Part shown: piece by piece, positions 27,344-35,866 of the stretch
Layout: the number at the start of each line of letters is the position of its first letter
Position numbering within the stretch: the first letter of the stretch is position 1
Origin: Rhodococcus jostii RHA1
Lineage (GTDB): Bacteria > Actinomycetota > Actinomycetes > Mycobacteriales > Mycobacteriaceae
Assembly (NCBI RefSeq): GCF_000014565.1
Contig: NC_008268.1
Span: 558,001-622,000, forward strand
Length of the DNA: 64,000 bases
Reading direction: 5' to 3'
Position numbers and translations under genes: made by a program
The notes under the pieces: generated by a model
Told to the model about the DNA's origin: nothing
The model's input: the letters and a program-made list of their open reading frames with translations, nothing else
Database searches by the model: none

Positions 27344-28147
27344 ATGGGATGTGTGCCTCCCCTCTCGCTGTGGAAGCGCCTGTATCTGCTCTGCACACGC
27401 CCCGACGGCCTCGTCGCCGAGTACGACGAACTCGGTGCACTCGTCCGTGCGGGGGTTCTTGCCGAGCTCTACCTGACCGGCGAGGTAGCGGATCGCAAGG
27501 GCCACGCGGTCATCGAGTCCACCCCGGTGCTTCCGGGCGCGCTGGAGCAACATCTGATCGCGCAGATCTCCGCCTCACACCCGCGCACCTGGGAACACTG
27601 GATCGGCACCGACCCGCGGCCCACCGAGCGGCTGGCCCGGGACCAACTCGTGAGTGAGACAATCGTGGCCACGGAGCAGCGCCGGTCCCTCGGCATGGTC
27701 CCCTATACGAGGTACCGGGCGTCCGACCTGGAGTTGAGGGCACGGCTGCGGGCGGCGGTCGAGGACACATTGCGCGCGGCCAAAGCCGACGAGCCCGACC
27801 ACGACGCCATCACACGCGCCGCGCAGGGCGCCCTCTCGATGCTGCCGGACAATGCCAAGTCCCTCCCCCGCACACAACAGCATGAACTGCTGGCCGAACT
27901 CCGCGAGCGGGCCGAGTCCAGCCTTCGCGCCTCCCATCCGCGCGGTCAGGGACGCGCGGTCACCGACACGGACGCCGTATACGCCGCCCTGTCAGTGCGA
28001 ATCCCATATCGCTGCAAACACTTCCAAGTTGAAGGCGACTACCACGACCAAATCCTGTCCTTCTCGAAACGAATCGGTCCGATCGCCCCGGCGTTGTCGT
28101 CGGCATTGCGCACCATGAAGTGGACGCGCGCCGCCAGTTTCACTTAG
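27344..28147 (+). CDS. GPP34 (GOLPH3/Vps74-like) family protein
   Basis: 267 residues. The N-terminal pattern LWKRLYLLCTRPDGLVAEY then ELGALVRAGVLAELYLTGEV, an aspartate/proline-rich middle, and RRSLGMVPYTRYRASDLE are typical of actinobacterial GPP34 proteins, the bacterial relatives of the Golgi PI4P-binding protein GOLPH3. Bacterial members are cytoplasmic or membrane-associated with unknown roles, often near secondary-metabolite or stress genes. The start is either ATG 27344 or GTG 27353. It has no evident operon partner. Confidence 0.75.
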   Translation: MGCVPPLSLWKRLYLLCTRPDGLVAEYDELGALVRAGVLAELYLTGEVADRKGHAVIESTPVLPGALEQHLIAQISASHPRTWEHWIGTDPRPTERLARDQLVSETIVATEQRRSLGMVPYTRYRASDLELRARLRAAVEDTLRAAKADEPDHDAITRAAQGALSMLPDNAKSLPRTQQHELLAELRERAESSLRASHPRGQGRAVTDTDAVYAALSVRIPYRCKHFQVEGDYHDQILSFSKRIGPIAPALSSALRTMKWTRAASFT

Positions 28148-28306
28148 ACCGACCCGGCCGAGCGGGACATCCGACCCGGGTCCGATCGGCTCGGGATCCT
28201 CCGAGACCGTCGAGTCACGGAGCGGAGCCGAGGCGGCATCACACCCGAACCCGTTGATGCAGCGGTCCTCCCGCTGTGACCGGCCCCAGGCCGCGTCGAG
28301 CTCGCG
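28148..28306 (+). repeat. Block homologous to 20600-20773
   Basis: Plus-strand translation contains SDRLGILRDRRV and TPEPVDAAVLPL, matching VDRLRIRRDLPV and EPEPVDAAFLPL upstream of the second leader copy. The two blocks run collinearly into the leader, so the duplicated unit is longer than the leader itself. The protein fragment was not recognised. Confidence 0.5.
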
Positions 28307-28399
28307 GAGACCATCACAAGTTTTCGTTCAGAATCCGACAAGCGACATCCCAGATCCTTTTCATACCAGCCAATGGCAACTCAATGAAAAGGACCCGCC
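28307..28399 (+). repeat. Conserved ~91-bp leader, copy 3
   Basis: From GAGACCATCACAAG to AAAAGGACCCGCC, directly before an ATG at 28400 that corresponds to the starts used in the other two copies. Here that ATG is out of frame with the protein behind it. Confidence 0.75.
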
Positions 28400-28752
28400 A
28401 TGTTCCCCAAACCGTCAAGTCCGTCAAGTCCGCCGCTCGCGTCGCCACCGTCACCGCCGTGCTCGGCGTCGCCGCCGTGGGTGGGGTCGGGGTCGCCAAC
28501 GCCACCAGCTATGCGCCGGAGGAGGTGTACCTCACCGCCCTCGACGAAGAAGGCATCCCCTACGACTCGGCCTACTACGCGGTGGCGCTGGGCTACGCGG
28601 TCTGCGGGGACTTCGAGAGCGGCTACGACTTCTACGACATCGGACTGGATTTCCTGAGCGAGTCCTCCTACTCGCCGTACGAGGCGGGCTTCATCATCGC
28701 CGACGCCGTGACGGTGTACTGCCCGCAATACACCTACGCGCTCCCAGCTTGA
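28384..28752 (+). CDS. Small secreted DUF732-like protein, copy 2, with a displaced start
   Basis: The mature region (TSYAPEEVYLTALDEEGIPY, YAVCGDFESGYDFYD, VYCPQYTYALPA) is about 70% alike to the copy at 19477-19830. The homologous start ATG at 28400 is now out of frame, because one base is missing in AAACCGTC compared with the sister copies. An in-frame ATG at 28384, overlapping the old ribosome site, would give MKRTRHVPQTVKSVKSAARV, still a workable signal-peptide N-region before the Val/Gly/Ala-rich core ending VANA. With that start the protein is 122 residues. Expression may be weak since the ribosome site has been consumed. Confidence 0.7.
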   Translation: MKRTRHVPQTVKSVKSAARVATVTAVLGVAAVGGVGVANATSYAPEEVYLTALDEEGIPYDSAYYAVALGYAVCGDFESGYDFYDIGLDFLSESSYSPYEAGFIIADAVTVYCPQYTYALPA

Positions 28753-28933
28753 TTCACCCGCCACACGCCCCGCCGAGTCGGTTGCCGTACCCGAGACGAA
28801 CCGGTCGGTGGGGTGTGCCCGTCGGTGCCGCTCCGCGACCGGCCGGAGCGTCAAGGCCCGGTGGTGATGCCGCGAGGCGGAACACCGGTCGGGTAGCACG
28901 ACGACGCACGCGTCGGGGGTTGGAGGCGCTGCG

Positions 28934-30067
28934 CTATTCGAGCACGATCTGGAATTCGAGCTCGGTGTCGCCGATCCGAATGATGTCACCATCGACGAGC
29001 CAGACGCTGTCGACGACGCGGTTTCCGCCCACGTACACACCGTTCGAGGAACGCAGGTCCCGCAACACGAAGTTCATCCCGGTGTCCACGATGATCGTGT
29101 GGTGGCGACTGACCTTGCCCTGTGCGAGCACGATGTCGTTGTCGGGCATCCGGCCGATCCTGACCCCCGCCGATCCGATCCGAAAGACATGGCCCTGACG
29201 ATCACGCAGCTGCGCGGCCAGGGCGCGTTCCAGCGTCTCGAGGACGGTGACCGTATGAGCGGCGGTCGCCAGCGCGGTCTCGGTCACCGCCAATGATTCC
29301 TGCCGCAGGATGCGGCCCTCCAGTTCCAACAGATCACGGCCCGGATCGATGCCGAGTTCCTCGGCCAGGTTCGAGCGCAGCCGGCGACACGCCTCGAGGG
29401 CGTCGGACTGTCGGCCACACACATACAGCGCGGTGATCAGCTGACCCCACAACGGCTCGCGATGCGGGTACACGGACGCGAGGGACACCAACTCGGGGAT
29501 CACCGCCTCGGCTCGTCCGCACACGATCTCGGCTTCCGCGCGGGCGGCGAGGGCCGACACCTTCTCCTCCTCGATCGCGGCGGCAAACGTCTCGGCGAAC
29601 TCCAGATCCCGGAGATCGTCGAGTGCCGGGCCCTTCCACTCGGCGAGCGCGGCGGCCAGGTGCCCGCTCGCGTCCTCGAATCGCCGGGCGGCGGCGGCCT
29701 GGGTCCCGGCCCTCTTCTCGGCGAGGAATCGTCCCAGATCACAACCCTGGTCCGGCACGATGAGCCGGTACCCCGGCGGCGCGCTGGCCAGCACGGCCCG
29801 GGCATCGACCCCGGCATGGCGCAGAATTCGACGCAGATTCGAGATGAACACCTGCAGGCTCGCCCGGGCCTCGGGCGGCGGCCGATGATTCCACACCCGG
29901 TCGGCGAGGGCCTCGGCGGACACCGGGTGGTTGCGGTTGATGATCAGGGCCGCGAGCACGGCACGCTGCTTGGGGCCACCCAGCGGTGGGGCGATCCCGT
30001 CGATCGTCATCTGCACCGGGCCGAGTACGTCGAAGTGCAGTCCCGTCCCGGGCTGTGTGCCGTCCAC
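28934..30067 (-). CDS. SARP-type regulator with C-terminal FHA domain (EmbR-like)
   Basis: 377 residues from a GTG at 30067 (start uncertain). Order: OmpR/PhoB-type winged helix (about 10-95, GGPKQRAVLAALIINRNHPV, LQVFISNLRRIL), bacterial transcriptional activation domain (about 100-245, YPHREPLWGQLITALYVCGR, SDALEACRRLR) and an FHA domain (about 285-377, RIGRMPDNDIVLAQGKVSRH, LRSSNGVYVGGNRVVDS). This is the EmbR architecture; in M. tuberculosis EmbR binds phosphothreonine on PknH through FHA. A kinase N-terminus starts divergently 184 bases away but is truncated, so the partner may be the PknD-like kinase at 24702 or may be lost. Confidence 0.9.
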   Translation of the reverse strand: MDGTQPGTGLHFDVLGPVQMTIDGIAPPLGGPKQRAVLAALIINRNHPVSAEALADRVWNHRPPPEARASLQVFISNLRRILRHAGVDARAVLASAPPGYRLIVPDQGCDLGRFLAEKRAGTQAAAARRFEDASGHLAAALAEWKGPALDDLRDLEFAETFAAAIEEEKVSALAARAEAEIVCGRAEAVIPELVSLASVYPHREPLWGQLITALYVCGRQSDALEACRRLRSNLAEELGIDPGRDLLELEGRILRQESLAVTETALATAAHTVTVLETLERALAAQLRDRQGHVFRIGSAGVRIGRMPDNDIVLAQGKVSRHHTIIVDTGMNFVLRDLRSSNGVYVGGNRVVDSVWLVDGDIIRIGDTELEFQIVLE

Positions 30068-30250
30068 TACATCGATGACCCTACCCCGGTGGCCCCCTCC
30101 GGTGCGGCCCCGTCGTCGGGGACCGTCGCGGCGCTGACACAAAGCCTGTCCGCCGTGACCCGCGGACAACGGTTGGCTGATGCCCGGACGTGGCGGAGGT
30201 GGTCGGTGTTGACTGAGGACGGCGAGGCATCCGGGTGAGGTGGTGACGGC

Positions 30251-30382
30251 ATGGGTGAGCACGGCATCTTGAGGCCGAGTGAGGTGTTCGCCGGGTACAC
30301 CATCGAACGCGTGGTCGGCGTCGGGGGGATGGGCACCGTGTACGCGGCGGCGCATCCGCGGTTGCCGCGGCGGATCGCCCTG
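30251..30382 (+). pseudogene. N-terminal stub of a Ser/Thr kinase
   Basis: The 44 codons from the ATG at 30251 read MGEHGILRPSEVFAGYTIER then VVGVGGMGTVYAAAHPRLPR RIAL. This aligns with the first 43 residues of the kinase at 24702-26561. Homology stops exactly before the conserved VAIK-type lysine. The kinase body is absent; on the opposite strand at about 30400-30500 a fragment FAHLRVGGCYDVP recalls septum-formation-like sensor domains, but this is weak. Confidence 0.7.
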
Positions 30383-30622
30383 GGGTGCCGGGTGCTCGCC
30401 GCTGTCGGCGCAGGCCGCGATCCCGAGCTGTGGACCCGCAACCGGAACGTCGTAACAGCCGCCTACCCGGAGGTGGGCGAAGTCCACGGTCGGCGTTCCG
30501 CGGGTCCTCAGGATATTCACAGGTTTCATGCATTGCTGCGGCCACCGTGGGGGGTGGACGATCGGGCTGTGCATCGACGACGCTGGCCGGCGAACCCTCC
30601 GCCCCCGTGCGGGGGTGTCCGG

Positions 30623-31051
30623 GTGCACGGTCGCCGTGTGCTGGCCGCAGACCCACACCTGACGTTGGAGCTGGGGCGGATCGTCGGGTTCGGCAGCGGG
30701 CTCGCGGTGTACCTGACGCTGACCGTCACCGGCATCCCGGCCGAGCGGGCCCGCCACGAGACCCGCACGCTGACCGACCCGGCGGATCGGTCGGCGCGGT
30801 GGTCCTACCTCGGGGTGTGCGCGGGTGCGGACCGGATCGCCGTCGCGGACCCGTACCTCGCCCACCCGGATCTGCAGGCGTGCACGGCCGGACTGTGCAC
30901 GTACCGCACCGAGCCGCAGTACTGGATCGACACCCCGGCGCCGGTACGGTCGGTGACCCTCACCGCCGGGTGGCCGCAGATCGGTCTGGCACCGACGGTC
31001 GCGACGCTCACGCTGGCGCGTCGCGATCATGTGTCGACGAATCGGCGGTAG
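30623..31051 (+). CDS. Hypothetical protein of unknown family
   Basis: About 142 residues from a GTG at 30623, the most plausible start in a frame continuous with the kinase stub. GRIVGFGSGLAVYLTLTVTG, RHETRTLTDPADRSARWSYL and VRSVTLTAGWPQIGLAPT have natural composition and a beta-rich look, so this is a real gene or its 3' part. The stop overlaps the frame upstream of the GGDEF/EAL gene. No known motif was recognised. Confidence 0.5.
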   Translation: MHGRRVLAADPHLTLELGRIVGFGSGLAVYLTLTVTGIPAERARHETRTLTDPADRSARWSYLGVCAGADRIAVADPYLAHPDLQACTAGLCTYRTEPQYWIDTPAPVRSVTLTAGWPQIGLAPTVATLTLARRDHVSTNRR

Positions 31052-31088
31052 TCATTTCGCCGACCTGTCGGATGAGGAAGGTGTACAG

Positions 31089-33329
31089 ATGGGATTCGAC
31101 TCGGCCGACCCGGACCTGTGGCGGTCGGTGTTCGAGCGTGCCACGGACCTGGTGATGGTGTCGGATTTCGTCTCCGGCCGCATCATGTTTCTCAACTCGG
31201 CGGGAATCCGACTGGTGGGCCTGCACGACGATGCGGACGCCCGCGCCCGGACCACCGCCGAGTTCCTCACCGACGCCGGGCTGGCCCAGACCCCCGAGGT
31301 GGAGGCGGCCCTGACCTGCGACGGGCATTGGGAGGGAATCAGCGAGCTGCGACACTTCGGCACCGGGGCACCAATCCCGGTGTCCATCTCCACCTTTACC
31401 GTGCGCGACGGGGAGGCCGGCCCGGCGGTGATCGCCATCATCGCGCGCGACCGCCGCCACCGCCGCACCCACGATCGCCGATTCCGGAAGGCCCTCGATG
31501 AGGCCGCGCACCGGGCCCGTGAACAACACGCCCTGGCCGAGCTCGGCCAACTCGCCGTCGACGCCGACCTCGACACCCTGCTGCCCGCCGCCACCGGTGC
31601 GGCCGCCTCCCTGATCGGGGTGCAGTGCGCCTCCATCTCCCGGATCACCGACACCGACGCGCTCGAGGTCCTCGCCTACCGCGGACATCCCCCGCAACCG
31701 CGGTCCTTCGCCACCGGGTCGGCATCCCAGCCTGGGTACGCCCTGGCCACCGGCGAGGTGGTGGTCTGCCCGAACCGGCAGCAGGAAACCCGGTTCGCCA
31801 CCACCACGATGGCCGGGCGCGGGCTGCGCAGCGGCATCAGCGTGCCGATCGGCGACGGAACCCGCTGGGGGGTGCTTACCGTGCACAGCGCCCACCCCCG
31901 TGACTACACCGACCGCGACGTCGCGTTCCTGCGGGCGGTCGCGGCCGTGCTGTCCGCTGCGATCGGCCGGATCGACACCGAAACCCGGGTGCGGCAGCAG
32001 AGCAGCCGCGACCCGCTCACCGGGCTGCCGAACCGCACCGCCGCGTACCGGCGGATCACCGCCGCCCTCCACACCGCCCACCAGGACCACACCCTGCTCG
32101 CTCTGCTGCTGGTCGATCTCGACGACTTCAAAGTCGTCAACGACAGCCTCGGCCACGCCCACGGCGACGCCGCCCTGATCCGGCTGGCGGAGCGGCTGGT
32201 CGGGGCGGTCCGCCCGGCCGACACCGTCGCCCGCCTCGGCGGCGACGAATTCGTCCTCGTCTGCGAGGACATCGGCACCGCGGACGCCGCGACCGCACTG
32301 GCCGACCGGATCACCACAGCCCTGCGCACCCCGGACCACTCCGCCAGAACCCCGGTGCCGCTGCGCGCCAGCATCGGCATCGCCCTCTCCGACCAAACCT
32401 GCACCGCCGACGAGCTGATCCGGCGGGCCGATCTGGCGATGTACCGGGCCAAGAGCGCCGGCGCCGGCGGTCACGCGCTCTACCACCCGGGCGACCGCGA
32501 CAGCTACGACGCCGACCGGGTGCTGCGAATGTCCACCGACCTGCGCACCGCACTCGACCGCGACCAGCTGACCCTGCTCTACCAGCCGATCGTCGACCTG
32601 AGGAACGGCGCCGTCGTCGCGGTCGAGGCTTTGGTCCGGTGGGCGCACCCCACCCTCGGGAACATCAGTCGCACCGAGTTCGTCGCCGTCGCCGAACGGA
32701 CCGGCCTGATCGGCCCTCTCGGCTCCTGGGGGCTGCGCACCGCCTGCCGGCAAGGTGTCGCCTGGCCGACGCACCCCGGGACCGACGTCCGCGTCCACGT
32801 CAACGTCAGCACCGTGCAACTGCGCGACCCCATCTTCGCCGACCAGGTCGCCGACATCCTTGCCGACACCGGGCTGCCCGCGCACCGCTTGGGCCTCGAG
32901 ATCAGCGAGACCGCGTCGGCGTCGGTGACCGCCCGCACGGTCGGCATCCTGACCGCGCTGCACGAGCTGGGGGTCGTGCTGCTGCTCGATCACCTCGGCA
33001 CCGGACACGGCCCACTCGGATATCTCATCCGCTACCCGATCTTCGACTCCCTCAAAATCGACAGGTCCTACATCACCGCCCTGCCCGGGCCACGCCCCGA
33101 GGCCGTCGTCACCGCCTTCGTCACCATCGCCCGTGCCTACGGCGCCACCGTCATCGGCAACGGAGTGGAAACCCGGATCCAACTCGACACCCTCCACGCC
33201 TGCGGCTGCGACCTCGCCCAAGGCTCCTATCTCGCCGAACCCGCCCCCGCCGACGCCATCCCCGCACAGCAGCGCGACCACCGGGCCGGCACCGACGCAC
33301 CGAAACCAGCACCCCCGCCAGCCCACTGA
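31089..33329 (+). CDS. PAS-GAF-GGDEF-EAL cyclic-di-GMP signalling protein with degenerate EAL site
   Basis: 746 residues from the ATG at 31089 (AGGAAGG upstream). A PAS domain (about 5-120, SDFVSGRIMFLNSAGIRLVG), a GAF domain (about 150-300), GGDEF (about 310-470) and EAL (about 485-725) follow in order. The cyclase motif LGGDEFV at about 382 is intact. In the EAL domain VEALVRW (about 511) and LKIDRSYI are kept, but the DDFGTG loop reads LDHLGTG (about 632) and the usual AEGVET reads GNGVET (about 691). Metal ligation and the catalytic glutamate are thus altered, so it probably makes but does not cleave cyclic-di-GMP. No membrane segment is seen. Confidence 0.92.
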   Translation: MGFDSADPDLWRSVFERATDLVMVSDFVSGRIMFLNSAGIRLVGLHDDADARARTTAEFLTDAGLAQTPEVEAALTCDGHWEGISELRHFGTGAPIPVSISTFTVRDGEAGPAVIAIIARDRRHRRTHDRRFRKALDEAAHRAREQHALAELGQLAVDADLDTLLPAATGAAASLIGVQCASISRITDTDALEVLAYRGHPPQPRSFATGSASQPGYALATGEVVVCPNRQQETRFATTTMAGRGLRSGISVPIGDGTRWGVLTVHSAHPRDYTDRDVAFLRAVAAVLSAAIGRIDTETRVRQQSSRDPLTGLPNRTAAYRRITAALHTAHQDHTLLALLLVDLDDFKVVNDSLGHAHGDAALIRLAERLVGAVRPADTVARLGGDEFVLVCEDIGTADAATALADRITTALRTPDHSARTPVPLRASIGIALSDQTCTADELIRRADLAMYRAKSAGAGGHALYHPGDRDSYDADRVLRMSTDLRTALDRDQLTLLYQPIVDLRNGAVVAVEALVRWAHPTLGNISRTEFVAVAERTGLIGPLGSWGLRTACRQGVAWPTHPGTDVRVHVNVSTVQLRDPIFADQVADILADTGLPAHRLGLEISETASASVTARTVGILTALHELGVVLLLDHLGTGHGPLGYLIRYPIFDSLKIDRSYITALPGPRPEAVVTAFVTIARAYGATVIGNGVETRIQLDTLHACGCDLAQGSYLAEPAPADAIPAQQRDHRAGTDAPKPAPPPAH

Positions 33330-33401
33330 CCCTACAAAAGACGACCGGTGTCGAAAATCGATCAATATCTTCAGCCCTACCGATGCTGTCTTTCACGTAG
33401 T

Positions 33402-33919
33402 TCACGCGATGCTTTGGGAGTACACAGTGTCCATGCGCGGGCCGGTCGTCAGCGGCACGAGGAGATCTACGGCCAGGGGTGCCCGCATCCGCGTCCGCCT
33501 CACCCGCGCCACCGCCGCCTCGGTGGGATACACATGGCTGAGGATGTGCACCATATGACCGCCGATGATGCGGTAATTCTTGCCCGCGGCGGCGGCAGCG
33601 AGATCCGCCAGCGCACTTGGGCCCCAGGTCCGCCGCGTTGGAGGCGGCATCGATCCGCACGACGTCAGCCACGCCAGGTTCCATCCAGGATCGCCCCACG
33701 CAGATGCTCGGCGGCCTCCGCCGCATCCGGGCCCGGGCTGCCGAGCACATCGTGTAACGCGATGATCGGATCGACCCGCACCACAGGCACATCGTCTGCT
33801 AGGACGGTCGGATCGAGCGCCGTCGGTTGTGCCGCGGCGGCCGCAGTGCGCCATACGGTCCGGTCCTGCGGCAGAATGTTCTGGAAGACCACCTTCGTGA
33901 TCCTCCTGCTGGTCGTCAT
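33402..33919 (-). pseudogene. Broken two-gene remnant including a nucleotidyltransferase-like protein
   Basis: The upstream frame (to the stop at 33665) ends VPVVRVDPIIALHDVLGSPG then EAAEHLRGAILDGTWRG, family not recognised. Its stop overlaps a GTG opening VADVVRIDAASNAADLGP. After a one-base shift the reading continues LADLAAAAAGKNYRIIGGHM VHILSHVYPTEAAV, resembling actinobacterial nucleotidyltransferase-fold proteins (RIIGGHMV...YPT...TADADAG), and a second shift near 33490 restores ADADAGT. The overlapping arrangement looks like a former toxin-antitoxin or abortive-infection pair, now dead. Confidence 0.5.
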
Positions 33920-34049
33920 AGTGCTGACAGGTCAGCAGCACTTGCTGCCCGTCCTGTACGAAGTGCTCGGCTCAAGCTTCGGGTTGGCGGCGTGACAACC
34001 GTCAGGTTGGCGGCGTAACAACCGTCGGGAACGGCACCCGGCCCCGCAC

Positions 34050-34823
34050 CGGGTGTCGTTCCTCTGTGCACGAGGTCGTGCACGTCGGGCAGTTGGCTCT
34101 TCGACCTGCCTGAACAACGAAAAGTCGGTGGTCCGGGCAGGAAACATACGACCGCAGGCGATGTCGTCCGGGGTGGCGAGTTGGCGCAGCGCAGTGGTGG
34201 AGGCGGCGGTAGCGCGGGCATGGTCGTCACCACGAAGCCAGCGTGCGTTCATGTCGGTGTCAAGGGCAGCGGGTGCCACGGCGTTGACGGTGATGCCGCG
34301 TTCGCCGATGTCTACGGCGAGGGCGGGTGTGAGCACCTCGATCGCCCCCGGGCGTAGCTGATGACGTCGGGTCTGGCGGATCCGGAGGAAATGTTGACGA
34401 TGCGACCGCCGTCGCGCATGCGGGGCAGGGCGTGCTGAGTCACGAAGAACGGGACTCGCTGGTTGAGCGCGCCAGTCGGTCGAAATCCTCAACAGTGACG
34501 CGCTCGAGCGCTCCGCACCGATTGATCCCGGCGTTGTTGACGAGGATGTCGAGCCCCCGGTCGAGCCCGAGACCGTTGAGTTCGGAGTCGAACTTCCGCA
34601 TCAGCGTTTCGGGCCCCTCGGGTCGGGACAGGTCGGCCTGGACGGCGGGCGCGAGATGCCCGGCAGCCGTATTGCTGTCATCCATCGCAGCGGCGGCGGC
34701 CGTCCGATCGGATCCGTAGTGGACGATCCTTCGGCGCCGGAGGCGGTCACCACATGTGCGGCGGCCGCCCCGATGCCGCGGCTGCCCCCCGGTGACCAGG
34801 GCGACCCGTCGGCCGATGTGCAT
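34050..34823 (-). pseudogene. Short-chain dehydrogenase/reductase gene with several frameshifts
   Basis: The ATG at 34823 is two bases after the aldolase stop. MHIGRRVALVTGG is followed by a run of six C (34785-34790 on the plus strand). A one-base change there would restore SRGIGAAAAHVV, the TGxxxGIG motif. Later frames give DILVNNAGINRCGALERV, VDIGERGITVNAVAPAALDT and a degraded C-terminus. At least three shifts are needed, and the catalytic Ser-Tyr-Lys region near 34400 is only partly readable. Its place at the end of the mhp operon suggests a former pathway dehydrogenase. Confidence 0.7.
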
Positions 34824-34825
34824 TC

Positions 34826-35866
34826 CTACTGACGGGCCGCGAGGTCGAGGGCGATGTCGGTGATGAGGTCTTCCTGGCCGCCGACCAGTCCTCGTTCGCC
34901 GACGGCGAGCAGGATCTGCCGGGTGTCGAGCCCGTACTGTTTTGCGGCCGTTTCGGCGTGCCGCAGGAAGCTCGAGTACACCCCGGCATAACCGAGGGTG
35001 AGGGTTTCCCGGTCGACCTGCACCGGACGGTCCTGCAGGGGTCGGACGACGTCGTCGGCGGCGTCCTGGAGGGCGAACAGGTCGCAATTGTGCTTCCACC
35101 CGTGCAGGTCGGCGACGGCGACGAACGGTTCGATCGGGCAGTTGCCGGCACCGGCGCCGTGCCCGGCGAGGGAGGCGTCGACCCGGGTGACGCCCTCTTC
35201 GACCGCGACAACGGAGTTGGCGACGGACAGCGACAGGTTCTGGTGGGCGTGGATACCGATCTGGGTCTCGGCATCGAGGATGTCGCGGTAGGCGCGGACA
35301 CGTTGGCGGACACCGTCCATGGTGAGCCGGCCGCCGGAGTCGGTGACGTACACGCAGTGCGCGCCGTAGGACTCCATCAGTTTGGCCTGCTCCGCCAATT
35401 GCTGCGGTTCGGCGAGATGGGACATCATCAGGAAGCCGGAGACGTCCATGCCGAGTTCGCGGGCGGTGCTGATGTGCTGGGCGGAGACGTCGGCCTCGGT
35501 GCAGTGGGTGGCCACCCGCACCGACTGCACGCCCAGGGCGCGGGCGCGTTTGAGTTCGGCGACGGTCCCGATGCCGGGGAGCAGCAGGGTGGTGAGCTTG
35601 GCGCAGTGCACCACCGCGGCGGCGGCCTCGATCCATTCCCAGTCGGTGTTGCTGCCCGGCCCGTAGGTCAGGGAGTGCCCGGCGAGGCCGTCGCCGTGGG
35701 AGACCTCGATGGCGTCGACGCCGGCGCTGTCGAGGGCGCCGGCGATGACGGCGACGTTTTCGGGGGTGATGTGGTGGCGGGTGGCGTGCATGCCGTCGCG
35801 GAGGGTGACGTCCTGGATGTAGAGGGTGACGTCGTCGTCGTCGGCGGTCGGGGTGGTGGTGCTCAT
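34826..35866 (-). CDS. mhpE: 4-hydroxy-2-oxovalerate aldolase
   Basis: 346 residues of the HMGL/DRE-TIM family: [20 protein letters not shown] at the N-terminus carries the metal and base residues, with [19 protein letters not shown] and [17 protein letters not shown] further on. It cleaves 4-hydroxy-2-oxovalerate to pyruvate and acetaldehyde, which is channelled to the dehydrogenase encoded immediately upstream (ATGA overlap at 35863-35866). Full length for BphI/MhpE enzymes. Confidence 0.95.

Noticed and set aside
30390..30520. Minus-strand fragment FAHLRVGGCYDVP resembling a septum-formation-like sensor domain
   Set aside because: Only about 30 residues are readable, no start or continuation is present, and the match is from memory of a short motif. 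It is mentioned with the kinase stub but not annotated separately.
31008..33365. 785-codon minus-strand frame opposite the GGDEF/EAL gene
   Set aside because: Low-complexity Gly/Val/Asp composition and no domain, while the plus strand encodes PAS, GAF, GGDEF and EAL domains.
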